Shown here: positions 26,973-34,764 of the stretch, piece after piece
How positions within the stretch are numbered: the stretch's first letter is position 1
Layout: the number at the start of each line of letters is the position of its first letter
Origin: Methylocystis sp. MJC1
Lineage (GTDB): Bacteria; Pseudomonadota; Alphaproteobacteria; Rhizobiales; Beijerinckiaceae
Direction of reading: 5' to 3'
Length of the DNA stretch: 64,000 bases
NCBI RefSeq assembly: GCF_026427715.1
Contig: NZ_CP107558.1
Span: 1,773,001-1,837,000, forward strand
The notes under the pieces: model-generated
Told to the model about the DNA's origin: nothing
Seen by the model: only the letters and a program-made list of their open reading frames with translations
Databases searched by the model: none
Translations under genes and position numbers: made by a program

Positions 26973-27045
26973 GCGACGCGAAGCAATCCAGGGGCCGCGA
27001 TAGCTCCGTGGATTGCTTCTCGGCTTCGCCTCCTCGCAATAACGG
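26973..27045. repeat. Palindromic repeat, family B, copy 3 (one end worn)
   Basis: GCGACGCGAAGCAATCCAGG, a short centre, then GGATTGCTTC...CTCGCAATAACGG. The left terminus expected for the family is replaced by sequence leading into the orphan gene, so that gene's RBS lies at the repeat boundary. Confidence 0.8.
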
Positions 27046-27064
27046 CGAGGGGCGCGCCGTCGGC

Positions 27065-28045
27065 TTACAGTCCCTCGAACAGCGCCGTGGAAAGATAGCG
27101 CTCGGCGAAAGAGGGGATAATCAGGACGATATTCTTGCCCTCGGCCTCCGGCCGCCCGGCGATTTCCAGCGCCGCGGCCACGGCAGCGCCCGAGGAAATG
27201 CCGACCGGAATGCCCTCCACCCGCGCAAGTAGGCGCGCCGTGTCGAAGGCGGTCTGATTGCCGATGGTGACGATCTCGTCGATCACGCCGCGGTCGAGGA
27301 TCGGCGGCACAAAGCCGGCGCCGATGCCCTGGATCTTATGCGGTCCCGGCGGGCGGCCGGAGAGCACTGCGGAATCCTCCGGCTCCACCGCCACCACGCG
27401 CAACGCTGGATTATGCTGCTTCAGCACCTGGCCCACGCCGGTGATCGTTCCGCCGGTGCCGACGCCCGAGACAAAATAATCGACGTGGCCCTGGGTGTCG
27501 TTCCAGATCTCCTGCGCCGTGGTGACGCGGTGAATCTCGGGGTTCGCCGGGTTTTCGAACTGCTGCGGAATAACGGCGCCGGGCGTTTCGGCGGCGAGTT
27601 CCGACGCCTTGGCGAGCGCGCCCTTCATGCCTTGGGCGGCGGGCGTCAGCACCAGTTCCGCTCCGAGCAATGCGAGCATCTTGCGTCGCTCGATCGACAT
27701 CGATTCGGGCATCACGAGAATAAGCCGGTAGCCGCGCGCCGCCGCGACGAAGGCGAGCGCAATGCCGGTGTTGCCGGAGGTCGGCTCGATGAGCACGGAT
27801 TGGCCGGGCGTAATCTTGCCGCTCTTTTCGAGCGCGTCGATCATGGCGACGCCGATACGGTCCTTGACGCTCGCGATCGGATTGAAGAATTCGAGCTTGG
27901 CGAGAAGGTTGCCCTTCACGCCTTTCTCTTTCGCCAGTCGATCGAGGCGCACGAGCGGCGTGTCGCCAATCGTCTGCGTGATGGAGTCGTAAATGCGGCC
28001 GCGCCCCGGCTTTGCGGGCGGCGTGAACGGCGTGTCGTTCGACAT
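27065..28045 (-). CDS. cysK: Cysteine synthase A (O-acetylserine sulfhydrylase)
   Basis: Product of 326 aa. The frame is open far upstream, but the protein begins at the ATG at 28045 ([16 protein letters not shown]). PLP-lysine motif [11 protein letters not shown], substrate loop [16 protein letters not shown], phosphate-binding GTGGTITG and PVGISSGAA are all present. It makes cysteine from O-acetylserine and sulfide. It follows tauE on the same strand with a 20-bp gap, so the pair forms a sulfur operon. Confidence 0.95.
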   Translation of the reverse strand: MSNDTPFTPPAKPGRGRIYDSITQTIGDTPLVRLDRLAKEKGVKGNLLAKLEFFNPIASVKDRIGVAMIDALEKSGKITPGQSVLIEPTSGNTGIALAFVAAARGYRLILVMPESMSIERRKMLALLGAELVLTPAAQGMKGALAKASELAAETPGAVIPQQFENPANPEIHRVTTAQEIWNDTQGHVDYFVSGVGTGGTITGVGQVLKQHNPALRVVAVEPEDSAVLSGRPPGPHKIQGIGAGFVPPILDRGVIDEIVTIGNQTAFDTARLLARVEGIPVGISSGAAVAAALEIAGRPEAEGKNIVLIIPSFAERYLSTALFEGL

Positions 28046-28065
28046 GTCTTGCTCCGGAATGAGTT

Positions 28066-28869
28066 TCAGATCGACAGCTTGGCCCCGACCGCCGCCATCA
28101 TTGTCGCAAGCGCGGGCCTCAAATAGTGGTCGGGGACGCGAGCGGCCAGATGACTTCCCAGCCAGATGCCGGGCAGCGAGCCCACAAGCAGGGAGAACAG
28201 CAACAGCCAGTCGACGCCGCCCATCAGCCAATGCCCGAAGCCGGCGACCAGCGTCAATGGCACCGCGTGAGCAATATCGGAGCCAACGAGGCGCACGGTC
28301 GGCAAGCGCGGGTAAAGGGCGAGCAGCACCGTCATGCCGACCGCTCCCGCGCCCACCGAGGAGATCGAGACCAGCACGCCGATGAACGCCCCGAGCCCGA
28401 TTGTCAGGAAGCGCGCGCGGCTGTCGGTTAGATTGTCGGTGTGCCGCGCGATGTAGTCGAGAATCCATCGGCGGAAGAGAATCGCAAGGGCTGTCAGCAG
28501 CAAGGCGACGCCCAGCGCCGACGTGATGAGGCCGTTCGCCGCATGGCCGGCAGCTTTGCCGAGCCAGGAGAGCAGAACGAGCGAAGCGATCGTCATCGGA
28601 ACCGAGCCGCAGGCGAGGCGCCGCGTAATGCGCCAATCGACCGTGTCGTTGAGCGCATGGACGATCGTGCCGCCGCTTTTCGTGACGGCGGCATAGAGCA
28701 GATCGGTGCCCACCGCCGTCGTCGGCGCAATGCCGAAAATCAGCACGAGGATCGGCGTCATCAATGATCCGCCGCCGACGCCGGTAAGCCCGACGAGCGA
28801 GCCGACGACGAAGCCCGATAGCGAATACAACGGGTTGAAGGCATGGAGCGCATCGGCGACCGAGACCAT
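28066..28869 (-). CDS. TauE/SafE family sulfite exporter-type permease
   Basis: Product of 267 aa; ATG at 28869 ([14 protein letters not shown]). About eight hydrophobic helices in two similar halves, with the family signatures [31 protein letters not shown] and [12 protein letters not shown]. TauE/SafE proteins move sulfite, sulfoacetate or related organosulfur anions. Being 20 bp ahead of cysK suggests a role in sulfur assimilation; direction and substrate are inferred, not shown. Confidence 0.88.
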   Translation of the reverse strand: MVSVADALHAFNPLYSLSGFVVGSLVGLTGVGGGSLMTPILVLIFGIAPTTAVGTDLLYAAVTKSGGTIVHALNDTVDWRITRRLACGSVPMTIASLVLLSWLGKAAGHAANGLITSALGVALLLTALAILFRRWILDYIARHTDNLTDSRARFLTIGLGAFIGVLVSISSVGAGAVGMTVLLALYPRLPTVRLVGSDIAHAVPLTLVAGFGHWLMGGVDWLLLFSLLVGSLPGIWLGSHLAARVPDHYLRPALATMMAAVGAKLSI

Positions 28870-28962
28870 GGGATGAGCCCCTTTATTCCACACTAATTTC
28901 CCGTGCAAAAACGGGAGCTACGGACATTAATTGTATAATTGTCGCAAAAGCCTCGCGCGTCA

Positions 28963-28995
28963 AATGTCTACTGTTCTAGTTAAAAGGTAGAATGG
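28963..28995. promoter_or_regulatory. Possible regulatory site between tauE and the Rrf2 gene
   Basis: The 260-bp divergent gap is AT-rich in its middle. It holds TCTAC...GTAGA (5-bp arms about 15 bp apart), with ATTAATTGTATAATTGT to its left. Rrf2 regulators often control divergent sulfur or iron-sulfur genes from such a gap, but the arms are short and this is a weak call. Confidence 0.3.
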
Positions 28996-29129
28996 GTGGC
29001 GGGAGGCCGTCAAGCTATTATATGAAAGCTCGTGAATATGTGATTTAGTCCCGCCGCCGGGCGGGAGAATGGGCTAAGCGTCACAAGCGGCGCCGGCCGC
29101 GCGTGGCCAAATCTGTGGTAAGCTGTCGA

Positions 29130-29615
29130 ATGCTCACAAAAAAAGCAAAATACGGCCTGAAGGCGATGGCCTATCTCGCGGGGATAGAGCCGGGCCAGAC
29201 CGCTCTCGTCGCGGACATCGCCGCCAGCAATCAAATCCCCAAGAAATTTTTGGACGCCATCCTCAGCGAATTGCGCAACGCGGGCTTTGTCCATTCCAAG
29301 AAGGGCAAGGGCGGCGGATATATGCTTGCCCGCCTGCCGGAACAGATCGCCGTCGGCGACCTCGTGCGCGCCCTCGACGGCCCGCTTGCCCCGATTCAAT
29401 GCGCCAGCAAGCGGCTTTATAGGAAATGCGACGACTGCCCGGATGAGTGTCATTGCCCCGTCCGCCTGGTCATGCTCAAGGCGCGCGACGCGATTGCTCA
29501 GGTACTCGACAACACCTCGCTAGCTCAAATGCGCGCGCTGGGAGAGGCGGGATTGAAGCCGGCCGAAGGCAAGGCGGCGAAATCCGCCGCCGCCGCGGCC
29601 ATGGACATGGCGTAA
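29130..29615 (+). CDS. Rrf2 family transcriptional regulator
   Basis: Product of 161 aa; start at the ATG at 29130 (MLTKKAKYGLKAMAYLAGIE), the family's standard N-terminus. A winged-helix domain (SNQIPKKFLDAILSELRNAGFV, KGKGGGYMLAR) is followed by a Cys cluster (QCASKRLYRKCDDCPDECHC) that could bind an Fe-S cluster or sense thiols. Closest in style to CymR/IscR-like regulators. Its divergence from tauE-cysK suggests control of cysteine or sulfur genes. The Ala/Lys-rich tail is probably disordered. Confidence 0.88.
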   Translation: MLTKKAKYGLKAMAYLAGIEPGQTALVADIAASNQIPKKFLDAILSELRNAGFVHSKKGKGGGYMLARLPEQIAVGDLVRALDGPLAPIQCASKRLYRKCDDCPDECHCPVRLVMLKARDAIAQVLDNTSLAQMRALGEAGLKPAEGKAAKSAAAAAMDMA

Positions 29616-29698
29616 GGCTGAACCTATAAAGCCCGCGCCGGCTTTTCTTGCCGGGCAATTTTGCTGAAAATAGAGGCCGGCCTGACGCCGGGAAGCGA

Positions 29699-30415
29699 AT
29701 GTCGGAAGCAGCTGTGGCGACGGTTCGTCGGGGTGCGGAGCAGGGACAAGCGGTGGCCGCGTTGCGGCGCACCATGGTCGAGCGTCAGCTGCGTCCCTTC
29801 GATGTCACGGACGTGCCGCTCCTCGAGCGCTTCCTCGAAATCCCGAGAGAATTGTTCCTGCCTGCGAGCCAGGCGCCGCTCGCCTATTCCGACCTTGCCA
29901 TAACGGTGAACGGCGCCGGCGGACATAAGCGCGCGCTTTTGCCCCCGCTTGTTCTTGCCCGCCTGTTGCAAGGGGGCGCGCCCCGCCCCGGCGAGAAGGC
30001 GCTCGACATCGGCGGCGTCGGTTATTCGGCGGCGCTTCTTGCGGGCCTGGTCGGCGAAGTGACGGCGCTCGAGTGCGATCCGGAGCTCGCGGCGCGCGCC
30101 AAGGACGGTCTATCCGCGCTCGGCGTGAGCAATGCGCAAGTCGTGACCGGCCCGCATCAGCAGGGCTTCGCCGCCAAAGCGCCCTATGACGTGATCTTTG
30201 TCCATGGCGCGGTCGAGGCGGGTCTCGACGCGCTTTTTGCCCAGCTGGCGCCCAACGGCCGCCTTCTTGCAATCGTGACGCCGGAGTCGGGCGCCGGGCA
30301 GCATGTTGTGCGGTTCGAGCACCAGGATGGCCAGCTCGCCGGGCGAATCTCTTTGCTCAGCGCGAATGCGCCGGTACTCGAGGGTTTTGCAAAGGCGCCG
30401 TCTTTCGTCTTCTGA
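29699..30415 (+). CDS. Protein-L-isoaspartate O-methyltransferase family protein
   Basis: Product of 238 aa; ATG at 29699 with GGAAG upstream. The opening RRTMVERQLRPFDVTDVPLLERFLEIPRELF (positions about 23-53) matches the divergent PCMT family found ahead of tolC in Rhizobiales. The SAM-binding glycine motif is changed (ALDIGGVGYSAALLAGL instead of the usual GxGxGY), as in many of these relatives. True isoaspartate repair is therefore uncertain. It precedes tolC and popZ in a conserved order. Confidence 0.82.
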   Translation: MSEAAVATVRRGAEQGQAVAALRRTMVERQLRPFDVTDVPLLERFLEIPRELFLPASQAPLAYSDLAITVNGAGGHKRALLPPLVLARLLQGGAPRPGEKALDIGGVGYSAALLAGLVGEVTALECDPELAARAKDGLSALGVSNAQVVTGPHQQGFAAKAPYDVIFVHGAVEAGLDALFAQLAPNGRLLAIVTPESGAGQHVVRFEHQDGQLAGRISLLSANAPVLEGFAKAPSFVF

Positions 30416-30548
30416 GGCGTCGGCGTTTCGCCTTATTCGCGTACCTTGCGTTCCTTGTGCCGCGTCTTGTGGAGAAACGCCTTCCGCGCAGGGCGTTCTC
30501 GCTGTCGTGCCTCTGGCGGCAGTCGGATTGTGATGAGGAGCGTTTAGT

Positions 30549-31994
30549 ATGAATTTGGCGTCGAAGCGGTCGCTGGGGCAGGGCCTTGCGCCTGTTGCGC
30601 ATATCGCCCTCATTGCGGCGGCGCTGGTTACGGCTTCGATCAGCGACGCACAGGCCGAATCGCTTCTATCGGCGCTCGCGCGCGCCTACGCTGGCAATCC
30701 AGACCTCAATCAAAGCCGCGCGAATGTGCGCGTGCGCGACGAGGACACGCCCAAGGCCGCCGCCGGCATGCGCCCCAAGGCCAGCATCCAGGCCTCGGCC
30801 GGACCCCAATACGGTAATTTGCGCATTCCCGGCGGGCGCAATCAGACGACCGGTCAGCGCCAATTTTTCGGCGATGAATTCGTCGGCTGGCCGCGCGGCG
30901 CAACGCTCAATATCACGCAGAGCGTCTTCGACGGCGGACGCACCGCGAATTCCATGCGCCAGGCCGAATCCGGCGTCTTCGCCGCGCGCGCCACGATGCG
31001 CCTTACCGAACAGGCGATCCTGCAAAACGGCGCCACCGCCTACATGAACGTGCTGCGCGACACGGCGGTTGTTAATCTGCGCAAGAATAACATCTCCGTT
31101 CTCGAGCAGCAGCTCAAGCAGACTCGCGACCGATTCGACGTGGGCGAGGTGACGCGCACGGACGTGGCTCAAGCCGAGGCCTCACTCGCCCAGGCGCGCT
31201 CCGATCTCTACGCCGCGCAAGCGCAGCTCAAAACCAGCATCGCCAATTATCACCAGCTCATCGGCAATGATCCGAGCCATCTCGAACCCGGCCGGTCGCT
31301 GGAGCCGCTCCTTCCAAGATCGCTGAATGAGGCAATCGGCGTTGCGCTCGCGGAGCACCCCGGCGTTGTTGCGGCGCTGCATCAGGTCGACGCGGCGGAG
31401 CTTGCTGTGAAAGTTGCCGAGAGCGCGCTGTCGCCGACATTGTCGGTCAATGCGCAGGTCTCCAATCAATATGATTCATTCCTCGGCTTTCCCGGATCGC
31501 GGCAATTCTCGGCCTCCGCCATCGGTCAGCTGAATGTGCCGCTCTATCAGGGCGGCGCGGAATACGCCTCGATCCGCCAAGCGAAGGAACAGCTCGGACA
31601 GGCGCGCTTGAACGCTGATCTGCAGCGCGACAGCGTTCGCGCCAGCGTGGTGTCGAGCTATGGGCTGCTGGAGACGGCGAAGGCCTCGATCGTCTCGCAG
31701 CAGGCGGCAGTGAAGGCGGCGGAAACTGCGCTTGCCGGCGTGCGCGAAGAGGCGAAGGTCGGCCAGCGCACGACGCTCGACGTGCTCAATGCCCAGCAGG
31801 CGTTGCTCAATGCGCGCGTGGGGCTGGTGATTGCGCAACGCGATCGCGTGGTGGCCTCTTTCGCTGCGCTCGGCTCCATCGGCCGGTTGTCGGCGCAGGA
31901 GCTCAATCTCGACGTCACGTTGTACGACCCCGGCGTTCACTACGAGCAAGTCAAATTGAAGTGGATCGGGACTGAGACGCCCGATGGGAGATGA
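30549..31994 (+). CDS. tolC: TolC family outer membrane channel
   Basis: Product of 481 aa with a signal peptide (cleavage near AQA-ES). Two internally similar halves of long helices and beta strands, e.g. LLSALARAYAGNPDLNQSRANV and LNEAIGVALAEHPGVVAALHQV, with the RTTLDVLNAQQALLNARV helix typical of TolC. It forms the outer-membrane duct for type I secretion and RND/ABC efflux pumps; no inner-membrane partner is encoded nearby. GAGGAG RBS upstream. Confidence 0.93.
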   Translation: MNLASKRSLGQGLAPVAHIALIAAALVTASISDAQAESLLSALARAYAGNPDLNQSRANVRVRDEDTPKAAAGMRPKASIQASAGPQYGNLRIPGGRNQTTGQRQFFGDEFVGWPRGATLNITQSVFDGGRTANSMRQAESGVFAARATMRLTEQAILQNGATAYMNVLRDTAVVNLRKNNISVLEQQLKQTRDRFDVGEVTRTDVAQAEASLAQARSDLYAAQAQLKTSIANYHQLIGNDPSHLEPGRSLEPLLPRSLNEAIGVALAEHPGVVAALHQVDAAELAVKVAESALSPTLSVNAQVSNQYDSFLGFPGSRQFSASAIGQLNVPLYQGGAEYASIRQAKEQLGQARLNADLQRDSVRASVVSSYGLLETAKASIVSQQAAVKAAETALAGVREEAKVGQRTTLDVLNAQQALLNARVGLVIAQRDRVVASFAALGSIGRLSAQELNLDVTLYDPGVHYEQVKLKWIGTETPDGR

Positions 31995-32128
31995 TCTGAA
32001 TTGGTGACAGCGCGTCCCGAAAGGTGTGGAATTCGGTAACGCCGTGTTGATTCGGAAGCGAGCGAGGGTCACTGATTAATCGACCTTTCGTCGTAGACAC
32101 AACGCTAACCATTTCGAGAAAGCACTCC

Positions 32129-32836
32129 ATGAGCGCAGCGAACGCTTCCGCCCCGTCGCCCTCTATCCAAGAAGAGATGCGTGCGCACGAGCCGTCGATG
32201 GAGGAAATTCTCGCTTCCATCCGCCGCATCATCGCCGACGACGATTCGCTTCCCGGCGCCCGTCGCGACCGCGACGAACGTCGTCGCCGCGACGCCGAGC
32301 ACGCTATTGCAGATGCCCCAGCGCTCGCCCCGCAGAGCGCCGCCCCGTCTGCGGCGGCGCCTGAAGCCGCGTCGCAGCCCGAGCCTGCGGTCGAACCGGA
32401 GCCGCAACTCGCCTCCGCAGCCAAGATCAGATCGCTGCCGCTGCGTCTCAACCGCGCGCCGGAACCCATCCAGCTGGTCGAGGAAACGGTCGCCGAAGAA
32501 GAAGATTATTCGGAGGAGCAGGAGCTTTCCGAGACGGTCGATTTCGACGCCGAAGCGCCGGTTGATGAGCAGCTCGAAAGCGAAAGCTCGGAAATCGCCG
32601 GCTATGAAGTCGAGGATGCGCCGCTGGTTTCAGCCGAGGCCGCATCCTCGGTCGCCTCGCAATTCCAGACGCTCGCTGCGAGCATGATCCTCAACGACAG
32701 CGGCCTCCTTCAAAAATACGCGCAGGAGATGCTGCGCCCGATGCTCAAGCAATGGCTCGACGACAATCTCCCGGTCATCGTCGAGCGGCTCGTGCGCGTG
32801 GAGATCGAACGCGTGGCGAGAGGCGGGCGCCGATAA
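32129..32836 (+). CDS. popZ: PopZ family polar organising protein (DUF2497)
   Basis: Product of 235 aa. The N-terminal helix MEEILASIRRIIADDD and the C-terminal oligomerisation helices (about 175-230, GLLQKYAQEMLRPMLKQWLDDN then LVRVEIERV) are the PopZ signatures. The middle is a Pro/Ala/Glu-rich disordered linker. PopZ condenses at the cell pole and anchors the chromosome through ParB. In relatives valS usually follows; here an FtsB-like gene does. Confidence 0.92.
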   Translation: MSAANASAPSPSIQEEMRAHEPSMEEILASIRRIIADDDSLPGARRDRDERRRRDAEHAIADAPALAPQSAAPSAAAPEAASQPEPAVEPEPQLASAAKIRSLPLRLNRAPEPIQLVEETVAEEEDYSEEQELSETVDFDAEAPVDEQLESESSEIAGYEVEDAPLVSAEAASSVASQFQTLAASMILNDSGLLQKYAQEMLRPMLKQWLDDNLPVIVERLVRVEIERVARGGRR

Positions 32837-32900
32837 AGCGCGCCCGGGCTTTGACGGCCCGTTAACGATAACGATAGGAGTCGGCGCTAGCGTTTTGCTC

Positions 32901-33230
32901 ATGCACCGACTCCGCCTGTTTCTTCGCTCGCTTATCTTGCCCGTCACGCTGTTTTGCGCGGCCGGCGCGGTTGCGAGCTATTTTGTCTGGCATGGCGTCC
33001 ACGGCCAGCGCGGTCTCAAGACCGGCGAGGAATATGAGCAGAAGCTGGCGCAGCTACGCCTCGAACGCGACATGCTGAAGCTGCAGCGCATGCAATGGGA
33101 ATCCAGGATCGCGCTCATAAAGGGAGAGAATATCGACGCGGATATTCTCGACGAGGAAACCCGCAAGAGCCTCGGACGCGTGCATAAGAACGAAGTGGTG
33201 ATATTGCTCCCCGAAGGCGAGACGCCGTAA
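32901..33230 (+). CDS. ftsB: FtsB/DivIC family septum formation protein
   Basis: Product of 109 aa: one transmembrane helix near the N-terminus (LILPVTLFCAAGAVASYFVW), then a coiled coil (EEYEQKLAQLRLERDMLKLQRMQ in the span 41-65) and a short tail. This is the FtsB layout, a bitopic protein that joins FtsL and FtsQ in the divisome. ATG at 32901 is preferred over an upstream TTG. In many relatives it lies between eno and the pyruvate dehydrogenase genes, so this location is different. Confidence 0.82.
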   Translation: MHRLRLFLRSLILPVTLFCAAGAVASYFVWHGVHGQRGLKTGEEYEQKLAQLRLERDMLKLQRMQWESRIALIKGENIDADILDEETRKSLGRVHKNEVVILLPEGETP

Positions 33231-33236
33231 TCCGTC

Positions 33237-34121
33237 TCACCTGAGCGAATATCGTCCGGCAGGTCGCGGCGGCCCTTCGCTTTCGACCAATCCGCGCCCG
33301 ACCAAATCCTCCAAATGCGCGAAGACATTCATGGCCGCTGCGCCATGGAGCCGTTTATCGATGCTCTCATAAAGGCGCGCGACCATCTGCGGGATGGTGT
33401 CGTCGCCCTCGGCCAGGCGTTGAAGGATCGCGGCCTCGCGGGCGTGGCGATGGTGGACGAGCGCGCGCAGATAACGGGGCGGATCGCGCACAGGGTCGCC
33501 ATGGCCCGGCCAGAAGATTTGGTCGTCCCGCAGCCGCAGGTCCTCGAGCGATTCCATGTAGTCGGCCATCGAGCCGTCCGGCGGCGCCACCACCGTGGTC
33601 GACCACCCCATGATATGGTCGCCGGTGAAAAGCGCTTTCTCCTCCAGCAGGGCGAAGCAGAGATGGTTCGCTGTATGGCCGGGCGTCTCCAACGTTTCGA
33701 TCGTCGCGCCGGGAAGATCGAGACGGTCGCCGTCTCTGAGAATGACGTCCGGCGCATAGGCCGTGTCATGCGAGGCGTCGAGGCCGGGGCCGGTGACGGC
33801 GATGTTCGGCGAGGGGGCATAGGGCGCGCAGCCGGCGATCGTCGCGCCGGTCGCTTCCTTCAAGGCGCGGGCCGCCGGCGAATGGTCGCGATGCGTGTGC
33901 GTGACAAAAATATATTTCAGCCGCTCGCCCTCGATCGCAGCCTGCAGGGCGGCAAGGTGGCGCGGATCGGCGGGGCCGGGATCGATGATGGCGACCTCGC
34001 CTTGGCCGACGATATAGCTGCAGGTTCCCTTGTAGGTGAAAGGCCCGGCGTTTGGCGCGACGACGCGGCGCAGCAGCGGAGAGACGCGCTCGGCGGCGTG
34101 CTGGACTGGCGCGTTCATCAT
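33237..34121 (-). CDS. Metallo-beta-lactamase fold hydrolase (LACTB2-like)
   Basis: Product of 294 aa. Metal ligands are clear: THTHRDHS near residue 95, TPGHT, FTGDHIMGW and WPGHGDP. A C-terminal winged-helix-like segment (VHHRHAREAAILQRLAEG..., HLEDLVGRGLVESEG) matches the LACTB2/RNase-type branch. It probably hydrolyses an ester, thioester or nucleic acid; substrate unknown. Convergent with ftsB (6-bp gap). Confidence 0.87.
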   Translation of the reverse strand: MMNAPVQHAAERVSPLLRRVVAPNAGPFTYKGTCSYIVGQGEVAIIDPGPADPRHLAALQAAIEGERLKYIFVTHTHRDHSPAARALKEATGATIAGCAPYAPSPNIAVTGPGLDASHDTAYAPDVILRDGDRLDLPGATIETLETPGHTANHLCFALLEEKALFTGDHIMGWSTTVVAPPDGSMADYMESLEDLRLRDDQIFWPGHGDPVRDPPRYLRALVHHRHAREAAILQRLAEGDDTIPQMVARLYESIDKRLHGAAAMNVFAHLEDLVGRGLVESEGPPRPAGRYSLR

Positions 34122-34194
34122 CTTCCTCCCTGGACGGAGAGGAAGATAGAAGTTTCGCGCCAGCGTTTCAAAAGGCGGATGCGGGCCGCCCCGC

Positions 34195-34680
34195 TTACAT
34201 CGGGAAGAGGGCGCCCTCGCGCTGCAGCAGGTTCTCCATCATATAGCCGACCGCGCCGTTGTAATTCACCTGGCACCAGCTTGCCTGCCAGCCCGCATAG
34301 CAGGCGCCCTTATTGACCCTCGCGCCGCCCGGCACCGCGCCGATGACCGGATATTTGGTCCCGGGGCCCTTGTAGAGATTGGCGAGCTCCGTGGTGACGA
34401 CCGGCGCGACGATGACATCATTTCCAGACGGGGCGAGCACGCCCGCAGCGACATAGCCGCTGGTTTGCCCGAAGGAGACCTTGCACCAGTCGCGCTTCCA
34501 GCCGCCCCCGCATTGCAGGACCTGCACATCGGCGCCGGCGGGGATGGTGGCGATGACGGGCCATTTCACGCCCGGGCCCGATCGCACATTGGCGGGGCTT
34601 GTGACGGGCGCTGCGGTTGCTGCGCTCGCGACGAAAACAATGGATAGTCCCGCGAAACGGAGAAGGCTCATAGTCGACAT
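34195..34680 (-). CDS. Secreted protein with two bacterial SH3 domains
   Basis: Product of 161 aa with a signal peptide (cleavage near TAA-AP). Two SH3_3 repeats: ANVRSGPGVKWPVIATIPAG...WCKVSFGQTSGYV and ANLYKGPGTKYPVIGAVPGG...WCQVNYNGAVGYM. Each has a Cys pair (QCGGGWKRDWC and ACYAGWQASWC). Such proteins usually bind cell-wall peptides in the periplasm. Monocistronic. Confidence 0.85.
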   Translation of the reverse strand: MSTMSLLRFAGLSIVFVASAATAAPVTSPANVRSGPGVKWPVIATIPAGADVQVLQCGGGWKRDWCKVSFGQTSGYVAAGVLAPSGNDVIVAPVVTTELANLYKGPGTKYPVIGAVPGGARVNKGACYAGWQASWCQVNYNGAVGYMMENLLQREGALFPM

Positions 34681-34764
34681 TCGATTACTCCCTTGGAAAT
34701 GATTTTACGTTTTGGCGAACCAGCCAAAAGATAATGATTTTATGGGGAAAAGGTTCCGCTTGCG

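Noticed and set aside
28046..28636. Long N-terminal extension of cysK
   Set aside because: It is the antisense-frame shadow of tauE; CysK begins at 28045 with the normal N-terminus.
34706..34732. TTTTGGC-GAACCA-GCCAAAA as the dnaE2 terminator
   Set aside because: Stem is modest and has no T-run in the needed direction.
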